Shown one piece after another: positions 52,203 through 61,553 of a stretch of 64,000 bases of DNA. Position 1 is the first letter of the stretch, and the number at the start of each line of letters is the position of its first letter. The notes beneath the pieces were generated by a model. It saw only the letters and a list, made by a program, of their open reading frames with translations, had not been told where the DNA came from and did not search any database. The position numbers and the translations under genes were made by a program. Source of the DNA: Geothrix terrae (GTDB lineage: Bacteria > Acidobacteriota > Holophagae > Holophagales > Holophagaceae); the NCBI RefSeq assembly GCF_022808775.1, contig NZ_JAKZLA010000003.1, forward strand, positions 496,001-560,000, given 5' to 3'.

Positions 52203-52925
52203 ATGATGACCGCCTCCACCCGGCGCACCTGCCCCAGTTGCCAGACTCGCCTCTCCCCCCTCGCGGCGGAGTGCCCGGAGTGTGGCCTGGCCCTGGCGCC
52301 GCCGCGGCAGGGGCGACCCATGCTCTTCCAGGCCTCGGCCCTGGCCCAAGTGCCGCTCGAGGCCTCACCCCGGGCCCTGACCGCCCCCGCCCTGGGCCGG
52401 GTGCCGGAAGTGGCGGTGGAGGTGGCCCCCGAGGAGCTGCAGCGATCCGACGCTGGCGATCCCCTCCCCGCCCCCGGGTTCCACCCCCAGGCGACCCTCG
52501 GGATCCAGGACCCCGGCTCCAGCTTCTGGCCGCTGGTGAAGGTGGAGGCCACCGAGGCGCTCCTGCTCACCCTCGTCCAGGGCCTGGCCCTGGCCCTCCC
52601 GGCATGGGCCCTGGGCATCTCCCCCCTGCGGCTCTTCGCCGGGGCCTGGCCCTTCGTGGTGCCCTACCTGTTCGCGACGTCCTGGATTCTCTTCATGGCG
52701 CCCCTGGTGCTCACGGGCCAGTCTCCGCTCATGGCCCCCTTCGGCGTGACCCTGCCCGAGAATGCCCCGGAGCGGCGCATCACCTTCTCGCTCGTGCACC
52801 TCGTATCGGTGGCCTGCTTCCCCCTCAGCTTCCTGTGCATGGTGCTGAGCCCCCGGCACCAGACCCTGGGGGAGCTGCTCAGCGGCCAGGAACTGCTGAC
52901 GCGCCCCACGGGCCGGATGCGCTGA
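52203..52925 (+). CDS. Zinc-ribbon plus RDD family membrane protein
   Basis: 240 aa. An N-terminal double CxxC zinc ribbon (CPSC at 10-13, CPEC at 24-27). A variable linker follows (about 40-105). The C-terminal part has three to four hydrophobic segments with RDD-like features: PLVLTGQSPLMAPFGVTLPEN and CMVLSPRHQTLGELLSGQELL. RDD proteins are small membrane proteins, some proposed as Na+/H+ antiporters. It converges with the KimA-like gene. Confidence 0.75.
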   Translation: MMTASTRRTCPSCQTRLSPLAAECPECGLALAPPRQGRPMLFQASALAQVPLEASPRALTAPALGRVPEVAVEVAPEELQRSDAGDPLPAPGFHPQATLGIQDPGSSFWPLVKVEATEALLLTLVQGLALALPAWALGISPLRLFAGAWPFVVPYLFATSWILFMAPLVLTGQSPLMAPFGVTLPENAPERRITFSLVHLVSVACFPLSFLCMVLSPRHQTLGELLSGQELLTRPTGRMR

Positions 52926-52947
52926 GGGGCGCCCTCGGCACGGGAGC

Positions 52948-54879
52948 CTACTGGGGCAGGTGCATGGGCACGGACGTGACGATCACGCCGGGCTTCACGA
53001 GCAGGGCCGCCTTGATGCGCAGGGCGCTCTGGTTGTGCAGGAACTGCTGCCACCACTTGGGGGCGATGAACTCCGGCAGGATGACCGTGAGGACCAGCTC
53101 GGGCTCCGCGAGCCGGATGCGGTCCACCTCCGCCAGGATCGGCTCCACGACCTTGCGGTAGGGGCTCGGGATGCAGCGCAGGGGCACGCCCATGCCATAG
53201 ATGGTCCAGTCTGCCCGCAGCTTCTCCATGGCCCTGCTCTCCCGGACCCCATCGGAGCCCAGGTCCACCGTGAGGGCCTCCACGCGATCCCCGGCGACGT
53301 GGCGGCCGTAGAGAAGGGACTGCACCACGCCCCGGTGGATGCTGTTCACCAGCACCAGGGCGTGGTGCTTGGTGGGCAGCGTGGCGTCCGTCCGGCTGGC
53401 GGCCAGCTTGCCCTTCACGCCGACGTAGTGGCGGCGGATGTTGAAGTGCACCACCACCAGGGCCGGCACCAGCAGGATCACGATCCAGGCCCCGTGGATG
53501 AACTTGGTGATGGCGATGTCCAGCAGCACCACGAAGGCGGTGATGGCCCCCAGGCCGTTGATGGCCGCCTTCAGGTGCCAGTGGCGGCCCCGGACCTTCC
53601 GCCAATGGGCCACCATGCCCGTCTGGCTGATGGTGAAGCCCATGAACACGCCCGCGGCGTAGAGGGGCAGCAGGATGTCCGTATTGGCATGGAAGAGCCA
53701 GACCAGCACCCCCGAGAAGAAGAAGAGGATGAGGATGCCGTTGGAGAACACCAGGCGGTCGCCCTGGCTCGCGAACTGGCGGGGCAGGAACCCGTCCCGG
53801 GCCTGGAGCGCGGCCAGGCGGGGGAAATCCGCGAAGGCCGTGTTGGCCGCCACCACCAGGATGGCGAAGGTGAAGCCCTGGACCACGTAGTAGACCAGCT
53901 TGGGGAACCCGTGGCTGATGTCCCCCAGGATCGCCTTGTTCAGCTTGGACAGCAGCGTCTCGGCCACCACCGCGGGATCCGCGCTGTGCTGGTAGGTCAC
54001 GCCGAACCGGTGGGCCAGGAGCGTGATCCCCAGGAACATGACCGCCAGCAGCCCCACCATCCACAGCATGGTCTTGGCGGCATTGGGACCGGCGGGATCC
54101 CGGAAGGCCGTGGTGCCGTTGCTGATGGCTTCGACACCAGTCAGGGCGGTGCACCCGGCGCTGTAGGCCCGCATGAACACCCAGGCCATGGTGAGGCCCG
54201 CCAGATGGGTGCCCTGCTCGACGGCCGCCTGCGCCTGGACCGGCGAGGGTCCGCCCGCGATCACCAGCTTCATCGTCCCGTAGCCGAGCACCACGAGGAT
54301 GCTGATGACGAAGCCGTAGGTGGGGATGGCGAACAGGCCGCCGCTCTCCTTGACCCCGCGGAGGTTCATCAGGGCGATGAAGCCGATGGCCGCCAGGGTC
54401 AGGGAGACGTTGTGGCCCTCCAGGGCCGGCAGGGCGGCCGTGATGGCCGCCACGCCCGAGGAGACGGACACGGCCACCGTCAGGATGTAGTCGAGGAGCA
54501 GGGAGGCGCCGGCGGTCAGGGCGGCGAGGTCGCCCAGGTTCTCCATGGCGACGATGTAGGCGCCGCCGCCGCCGGGATAGGCGAGGATGGTCTGCCGGTA
54601 GCTGACGGCCAGGATGGCCAGCAGCGCCACGATGCCCAGGGCCACCGGGATGGACCAGCCGAACATGGCGTAGCCCGCGGCTCCGGCCAGGGCCCCGGCT
54701 CCGAGGGCGTGGCCCACCGTGCTGGACAGGGACGCCATGATCTCCTGGGTGGCATAGGCCACGGAGGACAGGGCGTCCGAGCTGAACACCGCCAGGGCGA
54801 CGGGATTGCTGATCTTGGTGTGCTGCGTCTCTTCGCTGGAGAGCCGACGTCCCAGCAGGATCCGCCTCAAGCTCTGCAT
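52948..54879 (-). CDS. KimA-type (YdaO) amino-acid/K+ transporter, copy 2
   Basis: 643 aa of the APC superfamily. Hallmarks of the KimA/YdaO group: VFSSDALSSVAYATQEIM (32-49), YPGGGGAYIVAMENLG (97-112) and NLRGVKESGGLFAIPTYGF (167-185). About twelve hydrophobic segments precede a C-terminal cytoplasmic domain of about 180 residues (LPTKHHALVLVNSIHRGVV). KimA is a K+/H+ symporter in Bacillus. It lies 21 bp after a second paralogue in one operon. Confidence 0.85.
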   Translation of the reverse strand: MQSLRRILLGRRLSSEETQHTKISNPVALAVFSSDALSSVAYATQEIMASLSSTVGHALGAGALAGAAGYAMFGWSIPVALGIVALLAILAVSYRQTILAYPGGGGAYIVAMENLGDLAALTAGASLLLDYILTVAVSVSSGVAAITAALPALEGHNVSLTLAAIGFIALMNLRGVKESGGLFAIPTYGFVISILVVLGYGTMKLVIAGGPSPVQAQAAVEQGTHLAGLTMAWVFMRAYSAGCTALTGVEAISNGTTAFRDPAGPNAAKTMLWMVGLLAVMFLGITLLAHRFGVTYQHSADPAVVAETLLSKLNKAILGDISHGFPKLVYYVVQGFTFAILVVAANTAFADFPRLAALQARDGFLPRQFASQGDRLVFSNGILILFFFSGVLVWLFHANTDILLPLYAAGVFMGFTISQTGMVAHWRKVRGRHWHLKAAINGLGAITAFVVLLDIAITKFIHGAWIVILLVPALVVVHFNIRRHYVGVKGKLAASRTDATLPTKHHALVLVNSIHRGVVQSLLYGRHVAGDRVEALTVDLGSDGVRESRAMEKLRADWTIYGMGVPLRCIPSPYRKVVEPILAEVDRIRLAEPELVLTVILPEFIAPKWWQQFLHNQSALRIKAALLVKPGVIVTSVPMHLPQ

Positions 54880-54900
54880 CCGTGTCTCCCGGACAGAACG

Positions 54901-56796
54901 CTACTCCAGTATGGGCTCCAGGTGGTAGGGGATCGAGATCACCACGGTCTTGGGCTTCATGAGCAGGGTGCCCTTGATGCGCCAGGCGGTCTGGTTGTGC
55001 AGGAGGTTGGCCCACCAGTGGCCCGTGACGAATTCCGGCAGAATCACCGTGATGGTGTACTCCGGCTCCACGCGGCGCATGCGGTCCAGCTCCTCCACGA
55101 TGGGCTCCACGATCTTGCGGTAGGGGCTGCGGATGGACCGGAGGGGGATGCCCTCGCAGTACCGCGGCCAGTCGGACCGCAGCTTCTCCAGGGCGGCGCT
55201 GTCGCGGCCGTGCTCGTCGGGGAAGTCCACGGTCAGCGCTTCCACCTCGCCGTGATCCGCGATGACCTTGGCGTAGTTCAGGGACTGCACCACGCCGGAG
55301 TGGATGCCGGAGACCAGCACCACCACGCGGTTCTTGCGGGGCGTGATGAAATCCGCCCGGCTGCCGGCCAGGATGGATTTCACGCGGATGTAGTGACGGT
55401 GGATGTTGAAGAAGGTCATCACCATGAGGGGCAGGACCAGCACCACCACCCAGGCCCCGTGGGTGAACTTCGTCAAGATGATCACCGTCATCACGATCAG
55501 GGTGGTGAGGCCCCCGGCCCCGTTGATGAGCGACTTGAAGACCCACCGGCGGCCCCGGAGCTTCAGCCAGTGCCGGACCATGCCCATCTGGGATAGCGTG
55601 AAGCCCAGGAAGACGCCCACGGCGTAGAGCGGCAGCAGGTGATGCTCACGGGCATTGAAGATCCACAGGAGAACGCCCGAGAGGAAGGACAAGATGAAGA
55701 TGCCGTTGGAGAACACCAGGCGGTCGCCCTGGCTGGAGAACTGGCGGGGCAGGAAGCCGTCGCGGGCCATCATGGCCGCCAGGCGCGGGAAGTCCGCGTA
55801 GGCCGTGTTGGCCGCCAGGCAGAGGATCAGCATGGTGAAGGCCTGCATGAGCAGGTAGGTGATGTGGGGAAGCCCAGGGCCGTTCCCGAGGATCCGGTGC
55901 TCCAGCATGGAGAGCAGGGATTCGCCCTCGCCGGTGTACATGATGCCGAAGTGGTTGGACAGCCAGGTGATGCCCAGAAACATGGCGCCGAGCATCAGCA
56001 CCATGGCGATCATGGTCTTGCCCGCGTTCCGCGCCGTGGGCTCCCGGAAGGCCGATACCCCGTTGGAGATGGCCTCCACGCCCGTGAGCGCCGTGCAGCC
56101 GGCCGCATAGGCCTTCATGAACACCCAGATGGCGATCCAGCCCGGCAGGGGCGGCGCCACCACCGCGTGATGCCCCCCCGCGGCCACGCCACCCGCGAAG
56201 TAGCGCCAGAACCCAAGCGCGATGATCGCGAACATCGAGATCACGAACCCGTAGGTCGGAACGGAGAACACCGCCCCGCTCTCCTTCACCCCCCGCAGGT
56301 TGATCAGTCCGATGAAGGCCACCACCGCCAGGGCGAGGGCCACCCGGTGGGCATCCGCCCCGGGAAAGGCGCTGGTGATGGCGGTGACGCCGGCGGACAC
56401 GCTCACGGCCACCGTCAGGACATAGTCCACCAGCAGGGAGGCGCCCGCCACCTGGGCCGGCAGCTCGCCCAGGTTCTCCTTGGCCACGATGTAGGCGCCG
56501 CCGCCACTGGGGTAGGCGAAGATGGTCTGCCGGTAGCTGATGGTGAGGATCGTCAGCAGCAGCACGATGCCCACGGCCACGGGCCAGGACCAGGACAGCA
56601 CCGCCGGCCCGAAGGCCGCCATGGCCATGTAGGGGCCCAAGGCGGCCATGATTTCGCCGGTGGCGTAGGCCACGGAGGAGAGCGCGTCGGAACTGAACAC
56701 CGCCAGGGCGACGGGATTGCTGATGCGGGCCTCGTGGCTTTCCTCGCTGGCGAGGCGGCGGCCCAGCAGGAGGCGTCGGACATTGGCCATGTTCAA
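54901..56796 (-). CDS. KimA-type (YdaO) amino-acid/K+ transporter, copy 1
   Basis: 631 aa. Same blocks as the next gene: VFSSDALSSVAYATGEIM, YPSGGGAYIVAKENLG and NLRGVKESGAVFSVPTYGF, with the C-terminal domain beginning LAGSRADFITPRKN. The two are clearly paralogues from an old tandem duplication, since identity is high in the motifs but many loops differ. It lies 10 bp after the EamA-like gene. No ydaO-type c-di-AMP riboswitch fits upstream, as that gap is too short. Confidence 0.85.
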   Translation of the reverse strand: MNMANVRRLLLGRRLASEESHEARISNPVALAVFSSDALSSVAYATGEIMAALGPYMAMAAFGPAVLSWSWPVAVGIVLLLTILTISYRQTIFAYPSGGGAYIVAKENLGELPAQVAGASLLVDYVLTVAVSVSAGVTAITSAFPGADAHRVALALAVVAFIGLINLRGVKESGAVFSVPTYGFVISMFAIIALGFWRYFAGGVAAGGHHAVVAPPLPGWIAIWVFMKAYAAGCTALTGVEAISNGVSAFREPTARNAGKTMIAMVLMLGAMFLGITWLSNHFGIMYTGEGESLLSMLEHRILGNGPGLPHITYLLMQAFTMLILCLAANTAYADFPRLAAMMARDGFLPRQFSSQGDRLVFSNGIFILSFLSGVLLWIFNAREHHLLPLYAVGVFLGFTLSQMGMVRHWLKLRGRRWVFKSLINGAGGLTTLIVMTVIILTKFTHGAWVVVLVLPLMVMTFFNIHRHYIRVKSILAGSRADFITPRKNRVVVLVSGIHSGVVQSLNYAKVIADHGEVEALTVDFPDEHGRDSAALEKLRSDWPRYCEGIPLRSIRSPYRKIVEPIVEELDRMRRVEPEYTITVILPEFVTGHWWANLLHNQTAWRIKGTLLMKPKTVVISIPYHLEPILE

Positions 56797-56806
56797 GGCT
56801 CCTGGT

Positions 56807-57217
56807 TCAGCGGGCCATCAGCCAGAGGCCGGAGAGGGTGGCCGCGAGTCCCACCAGCTTGGAGGGCTGGAGCTGCTCGCGGAAGAGGAGGAAGGCCATC
56901 AGGGCCACAAGGACGAAGTTCGCATTCATGATGCCCACGCCCACGGCGGCCTTGGCGCCCCGAAAGAAGCTTTCGTTCACGGCGATCAGGGCCGCCGCGG
57001 TGGCGATTCCGGCCACCAGCGCCCAGGCCGTGGCTCCGGCGGGCGCGCTGGGGCGCCCGCGCCACAGCCAGTAGGCCAGCGCCAGGGGCACCTCACCGGC
57101 CACCACCCAGACGAGGACCGCCGCTGGCGGAAGCCCGTGGTGACCCGCGGCCTTCATGCCCAGGTTGCCCAGGCCCATGAGGACCATTGCCGCCATTGCC
57201 CAACCCAACCACGCCAT
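56807..57217 (-). CDS. Small EamA/DMT-family membrane protein
   Basis: 136 aa from the ATG at 57217 (a GTG at 57226 is an alternative). Four hydrophobic helices, the half-length EamA form: WLGWAMAAMVLMGLGNLGMKA at the start (in two parts), and VGIMNANFVLVALMAFLLFREQL near the end (in parts), the usual DMT last helices. Such four-helix proteins act as dimers in metabolite export. It leads the KimA-like pair and is divergent from lipA. Confidence 0.75.
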   Translation of the reverse strand: MAWLGWAMAAMVLMGLGNLGMKAAGHHGLPPAAVLVWVVAGEVPLALAYWLWRGRPSAPAGATAWALVAGIATAAALIAVNESFFRGAKAAVGVGIMNANFVLVALMAFLLFREQLQPSKLVGLAATLSGLWLMAR

Positions 57218-57373
57218 ACCCGGCACACCCCAAAGGAACCCATTATGGGGGCAGGCGCAGGCTGTGGGGACAAGGGTTGACGGACGCCACAGGGCGCCGG
57301 GCCCGCCCCGTCCGGGCGGTGGGTTGGAGAATCCGGCCCGCTACAGGAAACTGGAGGTTCGCAAGGAGGGCGG

Positions 57374-58300
57374 ATGCCCCGATTCTCGAAGCGCGTGGGC
57401 CGCGAAGTGCTCGAAGGACACCCCCGCCTCCCCGAGTGGATCACCAAGGAGCGGGTAAAGCTGGGCGACCTCCACGGCATGAAGGCGGACCTCCGGGATT
57501 CGCACCTGCACACGGTCTGCGAGGAAGCCCGCTGCCCCAACCGCACCCACTGCTTCACCCACGGCACGGCCACCTTCCTGCTCATGGGCGAGGTCTGCAC
57601 CCGGGCCTGTGGCTTCTGCAGCATCCAGAGCGGCAAGCCGAGGGCCCTGGACCCCCACGAGCCCACAGAGACGGCCGAGCGCGTGGCGGCGCTGGGGCTG
57701 CGCTTCGCCGTGCTGACCTCCGTGAACCGGGATGACCTGCCGGATGGCGGCGCCGCCCACTTCGCCGAGACCGTGCTGGCCATCAAGCGCCGCAACCCCG
57801 GCGTGGGCGTGGAGGTGCTGGTGCCCGACTTCCTGGGCGATCTCGAGGCCGTGGCCCGGGTGGTGGCCGCGGGCCCCACCGTGTTCAACCACAACACGGA
57901 GACCGTGCCCAGCCTCTACGCCGAAGTCCGGCCCGCGGGGCGCTTCGAGCGCAGCCTCCGCGTACTGGCGCACGCGAAGGAGATGGGAAGGGCACTCTAT
58001 GGCGGCGGCTTCCGCACCAAGAGTGGACTCATGCTCGGCCTTGGCGAAGCTGAGTCCGAGCTGATGCAGACCTTCGAGGCCCTGGCCAAGGCCAACGTGG
58101 ACATCCTCACCCTGGGTCAGTACCTGCGCCCCACCCGCCACCAGCTGCCCGTGAAGCGCTACGTGCATCCGGACGAGTTCGCGGCCCTGGGCGCCAAGGC
58201 CAAGGCCTTCGGCTTCCAGACCGTCTACGCCGGACCCCTCGTGCGCTCCAGCTTCAACGCCCACGAGGTCGCAAGTATGGAAGGCATCAGCATCGCCTGA
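57374..58300 (+). CDS. lipA: Lipoyl synthase
   Basis: 308 aa radical-SAM enzyme that inserts two sulfurs into protein-bound octanoyl groups. The auxiliary cluster is bound by CEEARCPN (Cys at 48, 53) with Cys59. The SAM cluster is in CTRACGFC near 76-83. The C-terminal serine ligand motif is VRSSFNA near 292-298. Start preceded by GGAGG. No lipB is adjacent. It is divergent from the small EamA gene. Confidence 0.95.
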   Translation: MPRFSKRVGREVLEGHPRLPEWITKERVKLGDLHGMKADLRDSHLHTVCEEARCPNRTHCFTHGTATFLLMGEVCTRACGFCSIQSGKPRALDPHEPTETAERVAALGLRFAVLTSVNRDDLPDGGAAHFAETVLAIKRRNPGVGVEVLVPDFLGDLEAVARVVAAGPTVFNHNTETVPSLYAEVRPAGRFERSLRVLAHAKEMGRALYGGGFRTKSGLMLGLGEAESELMQTFEALAKANVDILTLGQYLRPTRHQLPVKRYVHPDEFAALGAKAKAFGFQTVYAGPLVRSSFNAHEVASMEGISIA

Positions 58301-58327
58301 GGCTTGGTTCCGCGCCGGATTCCGGAC

Positions 58328-58975
58328 TCAGTCCCGCCGCGGATCCACCACGATCGCTGCGGGTTCGGCGGGGCAGGCGAAGACGCAGAGGCCGCAGCCC
58401 GTACAGACATCCGCATCCACCACCGGGTGGCCCACGGTCTCCCCCTCCCGGAGTTCTGCGATGCGGATGGCCTCCTCTGGGTAGGGGCAGCGATCCACAC
58501 AGACGCGGCAGGCGCGGGGCTCCCGGTCCAGGTCGCCCCAGGTGACGCAGAGGCTCGGCTTCACGCGGGCCGTGCCCATGCGCACGGCCTTCGGCCCTTC
58601 AAGCACGGTGCCATCCTTCCGGACGAGCCGGGGCCAAACCAGGGCCTCGTCATCGCACTCGGCCACGCAGGGCAGCGTGGTGCAGAGGAAGCAGGGGATG
58701 CTGCGCGGGTCGAGGTAGGGCGTCTTCAGGCCAAGGCCCGCGTTGGGGCCCGCCTTGAGGATGGCGTTCTCGGGGCAGGCCCGCATGCACTTGTCGCAGC
58801 GGGTGCACTTGGTGAGGAACTCCAGCTCATCGAGGGCGCCGGGCGGCCGGAGCAGCCGGGGCCCCAGGTTCGTCACCGCCTCTTCCACGCGGTTCGCCAC
58901 GAAGCCGGCGAACAAGGTGCCGAGGGACTTGAAGAAGTCGCCTCGTTCCTGGGGTTCGTCCAGCTTCTTCGCCAT
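58328..58975 (-). CDS. NapG/MauM-like ferredoxin with four 4Fe-4S clusters
   Basis: 215 aa. Four Cys clusters: CTRCDKCMRACP near 57-68, CFLCTTLPCVAEC near 95-107, CRVCVDRCP near 155-163 and CTGCGLCVFACP near 191-202. This order is that of NapG/MauM-type proteins that pass electrons to periplasmic nitrate reductase or other enzymes. No twin-arginine signal is evident, so it may be cytoplasmic. No nap genes are nearby. It lies 7 bp after the Asd-like gene. Confidence 0.82.
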   Translation of the reverse strand: MAKKLDEPQERGDFFKSLGTLFAGFVANRVEEAVTNLGPRLLRPPGALDELEFLTKCTRCDKCMRACPENAILKAGPNAGLGLKTPYLDPRSIPCFLCTTLPCVAECDDEALVWPRLVRKDGTVLEGPKAVRMGTARVKPSLCVTWGDLDREPRACRVCVDRCPYPEEAIRIAELREGETVGHPVVDADVCTGCGLCVFACPAEPAAIVVDPRRD

Positions 58976-58982
58976 CGCCGCC

Positions 58983-59813
58983 TCAGCTCATGAGTCCCAG
59001 CACGCGCATGGTGGGCCGCAGGGTCCCCCAGAGCACGGGATCGAAGCCCAGGGTCAGGACGGCGGCCTTCCCATCCCCCGCGAGGTCCAGGTGGGCCAGC
59101 AGGTCCGCGCTCACGGCCACGTCTCGGGAGCTGGGTGCCGCATCCACCCAGGCCACGCCGGCCGGAGCTGCCTTCTTCGCCAAGGAACGCCCCTCCGCGG
59201 CGCGGATCTGGAGGATCAGCAGATCCCCATGGAACGAGGGCACGCGGATCTCCATGAGCCGGCCCTTGCCCGCCGTAGGCGGGACCGGCACCACCTCGAA
59301 GGCCTGGCGGTAGCCCAGCTTGGCGAGATCCGGATCCTCGCCGTTGAGGACGGCCAGGGTCTGCTCCACGAGGCCGTCCAGGCCCCGGTCCCCCATCCAG
59401 GCCACGGACCGAAGGTGGGTGCCGCCCACGTCTCCGATGCCGTCCAGCAGGGAGGGCAGGAGCGCCAGCACCTGCTCCAGGGCCGGGCGTCCCCTCAGGG
59501 ACTTCGCGCCCTTGGGCCATCCGCCCGCCAGGGGCATGGGGTCCACCCGGACCTCGGGCTCGGCCCGCAGGTCCAGGATGCGGCCCGGGAATCCCTCCAG
59601 GAAGGAAGGGTCGGGCGTGTCGGCGAGGATCACCGCATCCAGGCCCTCCAGCAGCGCGGGATCGGGAGCGAAGACCACCAGGTCCCCCTCCTCCTCGGCC
59701 ACGGTGAGCGGGCCGATGGACAGGGGCACCACCGAGGCATCCTGAGCCTCCAGCGCGTTCACGAGTTCGCGACCCAGCAGGGTCTGGGCGCCGATGACGG
59801 CGAGCTTCAACAT
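58983..59813 (-). CDS. Aspartate-semialdehyde dehydrogenase-like protein without catalytic Cys
   Basis: 276 aa. The fold resembles Asd and its USG-1-like relatives: N-terminal Rossmann motif VIGAQTLLGRELV (6-18; normal Asd has GATGxVG), the segment ILDLRAEPEV, and the later VAWMGDRGLDGLVEQTL and VVPVPPTAGKGRLMEIRVPS. I see no Asn-Cys catalytic segment where Asd needs it. It therefore probably does not act as a semialdehyde dehydrogenase. It is between purB and the ferredoxin gene, 22 bp after purB. Confidence 0.65.
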   Translation of the reverse strand: MLKLAVIGAQTLLGRELVNALEAQDASVVPLSIGPLTVAEEEGDLVVFAPDPALLEGLDAVILADTPDPSFLEGFPGRILDLRAEPEVRVDPMPLAGGWPKGAKSLRGRPALEQVLALLPSLLDGIGDVGGTHLRSVAWMGDRGLDGLVEQTLAVLNGEDPDLAKLGYRQAFEVVPVPPTAGKGRLMEIRVPSFHGDLLILQIRAAEGRSLAKKAAPAGVAWVDAAPSSRDVAVSADLLAHLDLAGDGKAAVLTLGFDPVLWGTLRPTMRVLGLMS

Positions 59814-59835
59814 GTCGTACCTTTCGATGTCAGTG

Positions 59836-61287
59836 TCAGACGCGGACGGCGGCCTCGTCGGCCGGAGCGTGGTCCTTCAGGGCGGCGGCCACGGGACCCG
59901 CCAGGAAGGCCCGCACCTGGTCCCCGGCGCGGCCCGTGAAGCGGCTGGCGTCCAGCAGGGCGGCCAGCTCGGCCTCGGTCATGGCCCAGGCGGGATCCGC
60001 CGCCAGGAGCTTCAGCAGTTCGTTTGGGCGACCCTCGGCCTTGATGCGCCGGCCGGCCTCGAGGGCGGCCACGCGGAAGCGCTCGTGCAGGTCCTGGCGG
60101 TCGCCGCCGCGCTTCACCGCCTCCATGAGCAGCACCTCGGCGGCCATGAAGGGCAGCTCCTGGGCCAGGCGTGCCTCGATCATCTTCGGGTAGACCACCA
60201 GGCCCGAGGCCACGTTGCGCAGGAGGATCAGGATGGCGTCCGCCGCCAGCAGGCCCTGGCTGATGGTGAGGCGGCGGTGGGCGCTGTCGTCCAGTGTGCG
60301 CTCCATCCACTGGGTGGCGCTGGTCTGGTAGCTGGAGGGCATGAGTCCCAGCACGAAGCGGGCGAGGCTGTTGATGCGCTCACTGCGCATGGGGTTGCGC
60401 TTGTAGGGCATCGCACTGGAGCCGATCTGCTTGGACTCGAAGGGTTCCTCGACCTCCTTCAGGTGCTGGAGCAGGCGCAGGTCGCAGGCGAACTTCGAGG
60501 CACTGGCGGCGATTCCGCAGAGCACCTGGCCGATGCGGTCCTCCAACTTGCGGGTGGCCGTCTGGCCACTGACGGGGATGGCGGGGAAGCCCACCTTCTC
60601 GCAGAAGCGCCGCTCCAGGGCCTCCACCTTGTCGCCTTCACCTTCGAACAGCTCCAGGAAGCTGGCCTGGGTGCCCGTGGTGCCCTTCACGCCGCGCACG
60701 GGCGTGGTGCGGATGAGGTGGTCCAGGTCCTCCAGGTCCAGCAGCAGGTCCTGGATCCACAGGCTGGCCCGCTTGCCCACGGTGGTGGGCTGGGCGGGCT
60801 GGAAGTGGGTGAAGCCCAGGGTGGGCTGGTCCTTCCACTGGTCCGCGAAGGCGGCCAGGGCCGCGATCACGTCCTGGAGGCGGCGGCGCAGCAGGGCGAG
60901 GGCCTCCTGCACGATGAGCAGGTCCCCGTTGTCGGTGACGAAGCAGCTGGTGGCGCCCAGGTGGATGATGGGCCGGGCCCCCGGGGCCTGCTCGCCCCAG
61001 GCGTGGATGGCGGCCATGACATCATGGCGCAGGGCGGACTCGTGCTTCGCGATGGCGTCCAGGTCCACATCGTCCTGCGTGGCCTTCAGCTCCGTGATCT
61101 GGGCCTTGGTCACCGGCAGACCCAGCTCGGATTCGGCCTCTGCCAGGGCGACCCAGAGGCGGCGCCAGACCCGCTGGCGGTAGAGGGGCGAGAGCAGGCG
61201 CACCATGGCCTTGCTCGCGTAGCGGCTGGCCAGGGGATGCTCGAAACGCTCCAGGTCGGATCCGTCGTGGGGCGGGAGGAAGGGCAT
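59836..61287 (-). CDS. purB: Adenylosuccinate lyase
   Basis: 483 aa from the ATG at 61287 with GGAG upstream; the frame is open further but gives no plausible start. Two steps in purine synthesis: SAICAR to AICAR and adenylosuccinate to AMP. Motifs: HPLASRYASKAMVRLLS near 17-33, IIHLGATSCFVTDNGDL near 106-122, and the superfamily signature loop SSAMPYKRNPMRSE near 293-306. A long C-terminal extension fits the higher-eukaryote-like purB type. It begins the minus-strand run with the Asd-like and ferredoxin genes. Confidence 0.92.
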   Translation of the reverse strand: MPFLPPHDGSDLERFEHPLASRYASKAMVRLLSPLYRQRVWRRLWVALAEAESELGLPVTKAQITELKATQDDVDLDAIAKHESALRHDVMAAIHAWGEQAPGARPIIHLGATSCFVTDNGDLLIVQEALALLRRRLQDVIAALAAFADQWKDQPTLGFTHFQPAQPTTVGKRASLWIQDLLLDLEDLDHLIRTTPVRGVKGTTGTQASFLELFEGEGDKVEALERRFCEKVGFPAIPVSGQTATRKLEDRIGQVLCGIAASASKFACDLRLLQHLKEVEEPFESKQIGSSAMPYKRNPMRSERINSLARFVLGLMPSSYQTSATQWMERTLDDSAHRRLTISQGLLAADAILILLRNVASGLVVYPKMIEARLAQELPFMAAEVLLMEAVKRGGDRQDLHERFRVAALEAGRRIKAEGRPNELLKLLAADPAWAMTEAELAALLDASRFTGRAGDQVRAFLAGPVAAALKDHAPADEAAVRV

Positions 61288-61553
61288 GGAAACTCCGGCC
61301 CTCCAGTGTCGCATGTCACCGCATCCCCTGCCCGCCGCAAGCGCGTGAAAGCAGAGGCGGATCCCTCCGCCACCACCCCACCTCCTCAAGGCCCCGCTCC
61401 TGACCCGACCCGGTTCGACGCCCCCAGGGTTCTGGCCCGCCGTTCCGCGACACCCGGCCTGCTTGAGGGCACACCGGCCCCGCGCCAATTCCGAAGAGGA
61501 GCCAGCGCGGGTTTTTGGGGGGATTGGCGTGTTATATCAGCGTGATACCGGGT
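61288..61553. other. Intergenic region without a gene
   Basis: 266 bp between purB and the outer-membrane protein gene, both on the minus strand. I find no credible coding sequence. A short hairpin TATCA-GCG-TGATA (61535-61547) lies just past the outer-membrane gene stop, and an AT-rich GTGTTATATC stretch surrounds it. The purB promoter should be here but no clear boxes are visible. Confidence 0.4.

Noticed and set aside
56797-57373. Possible c-di-AMP (ydaO) riboswitch before the KimA-like genes
   Set aside because: Only 10 bp separate the EamA gene from the first KimA-like gene, and the 156-bp region upstream of the EamA gene shows none of the conserved blocks.
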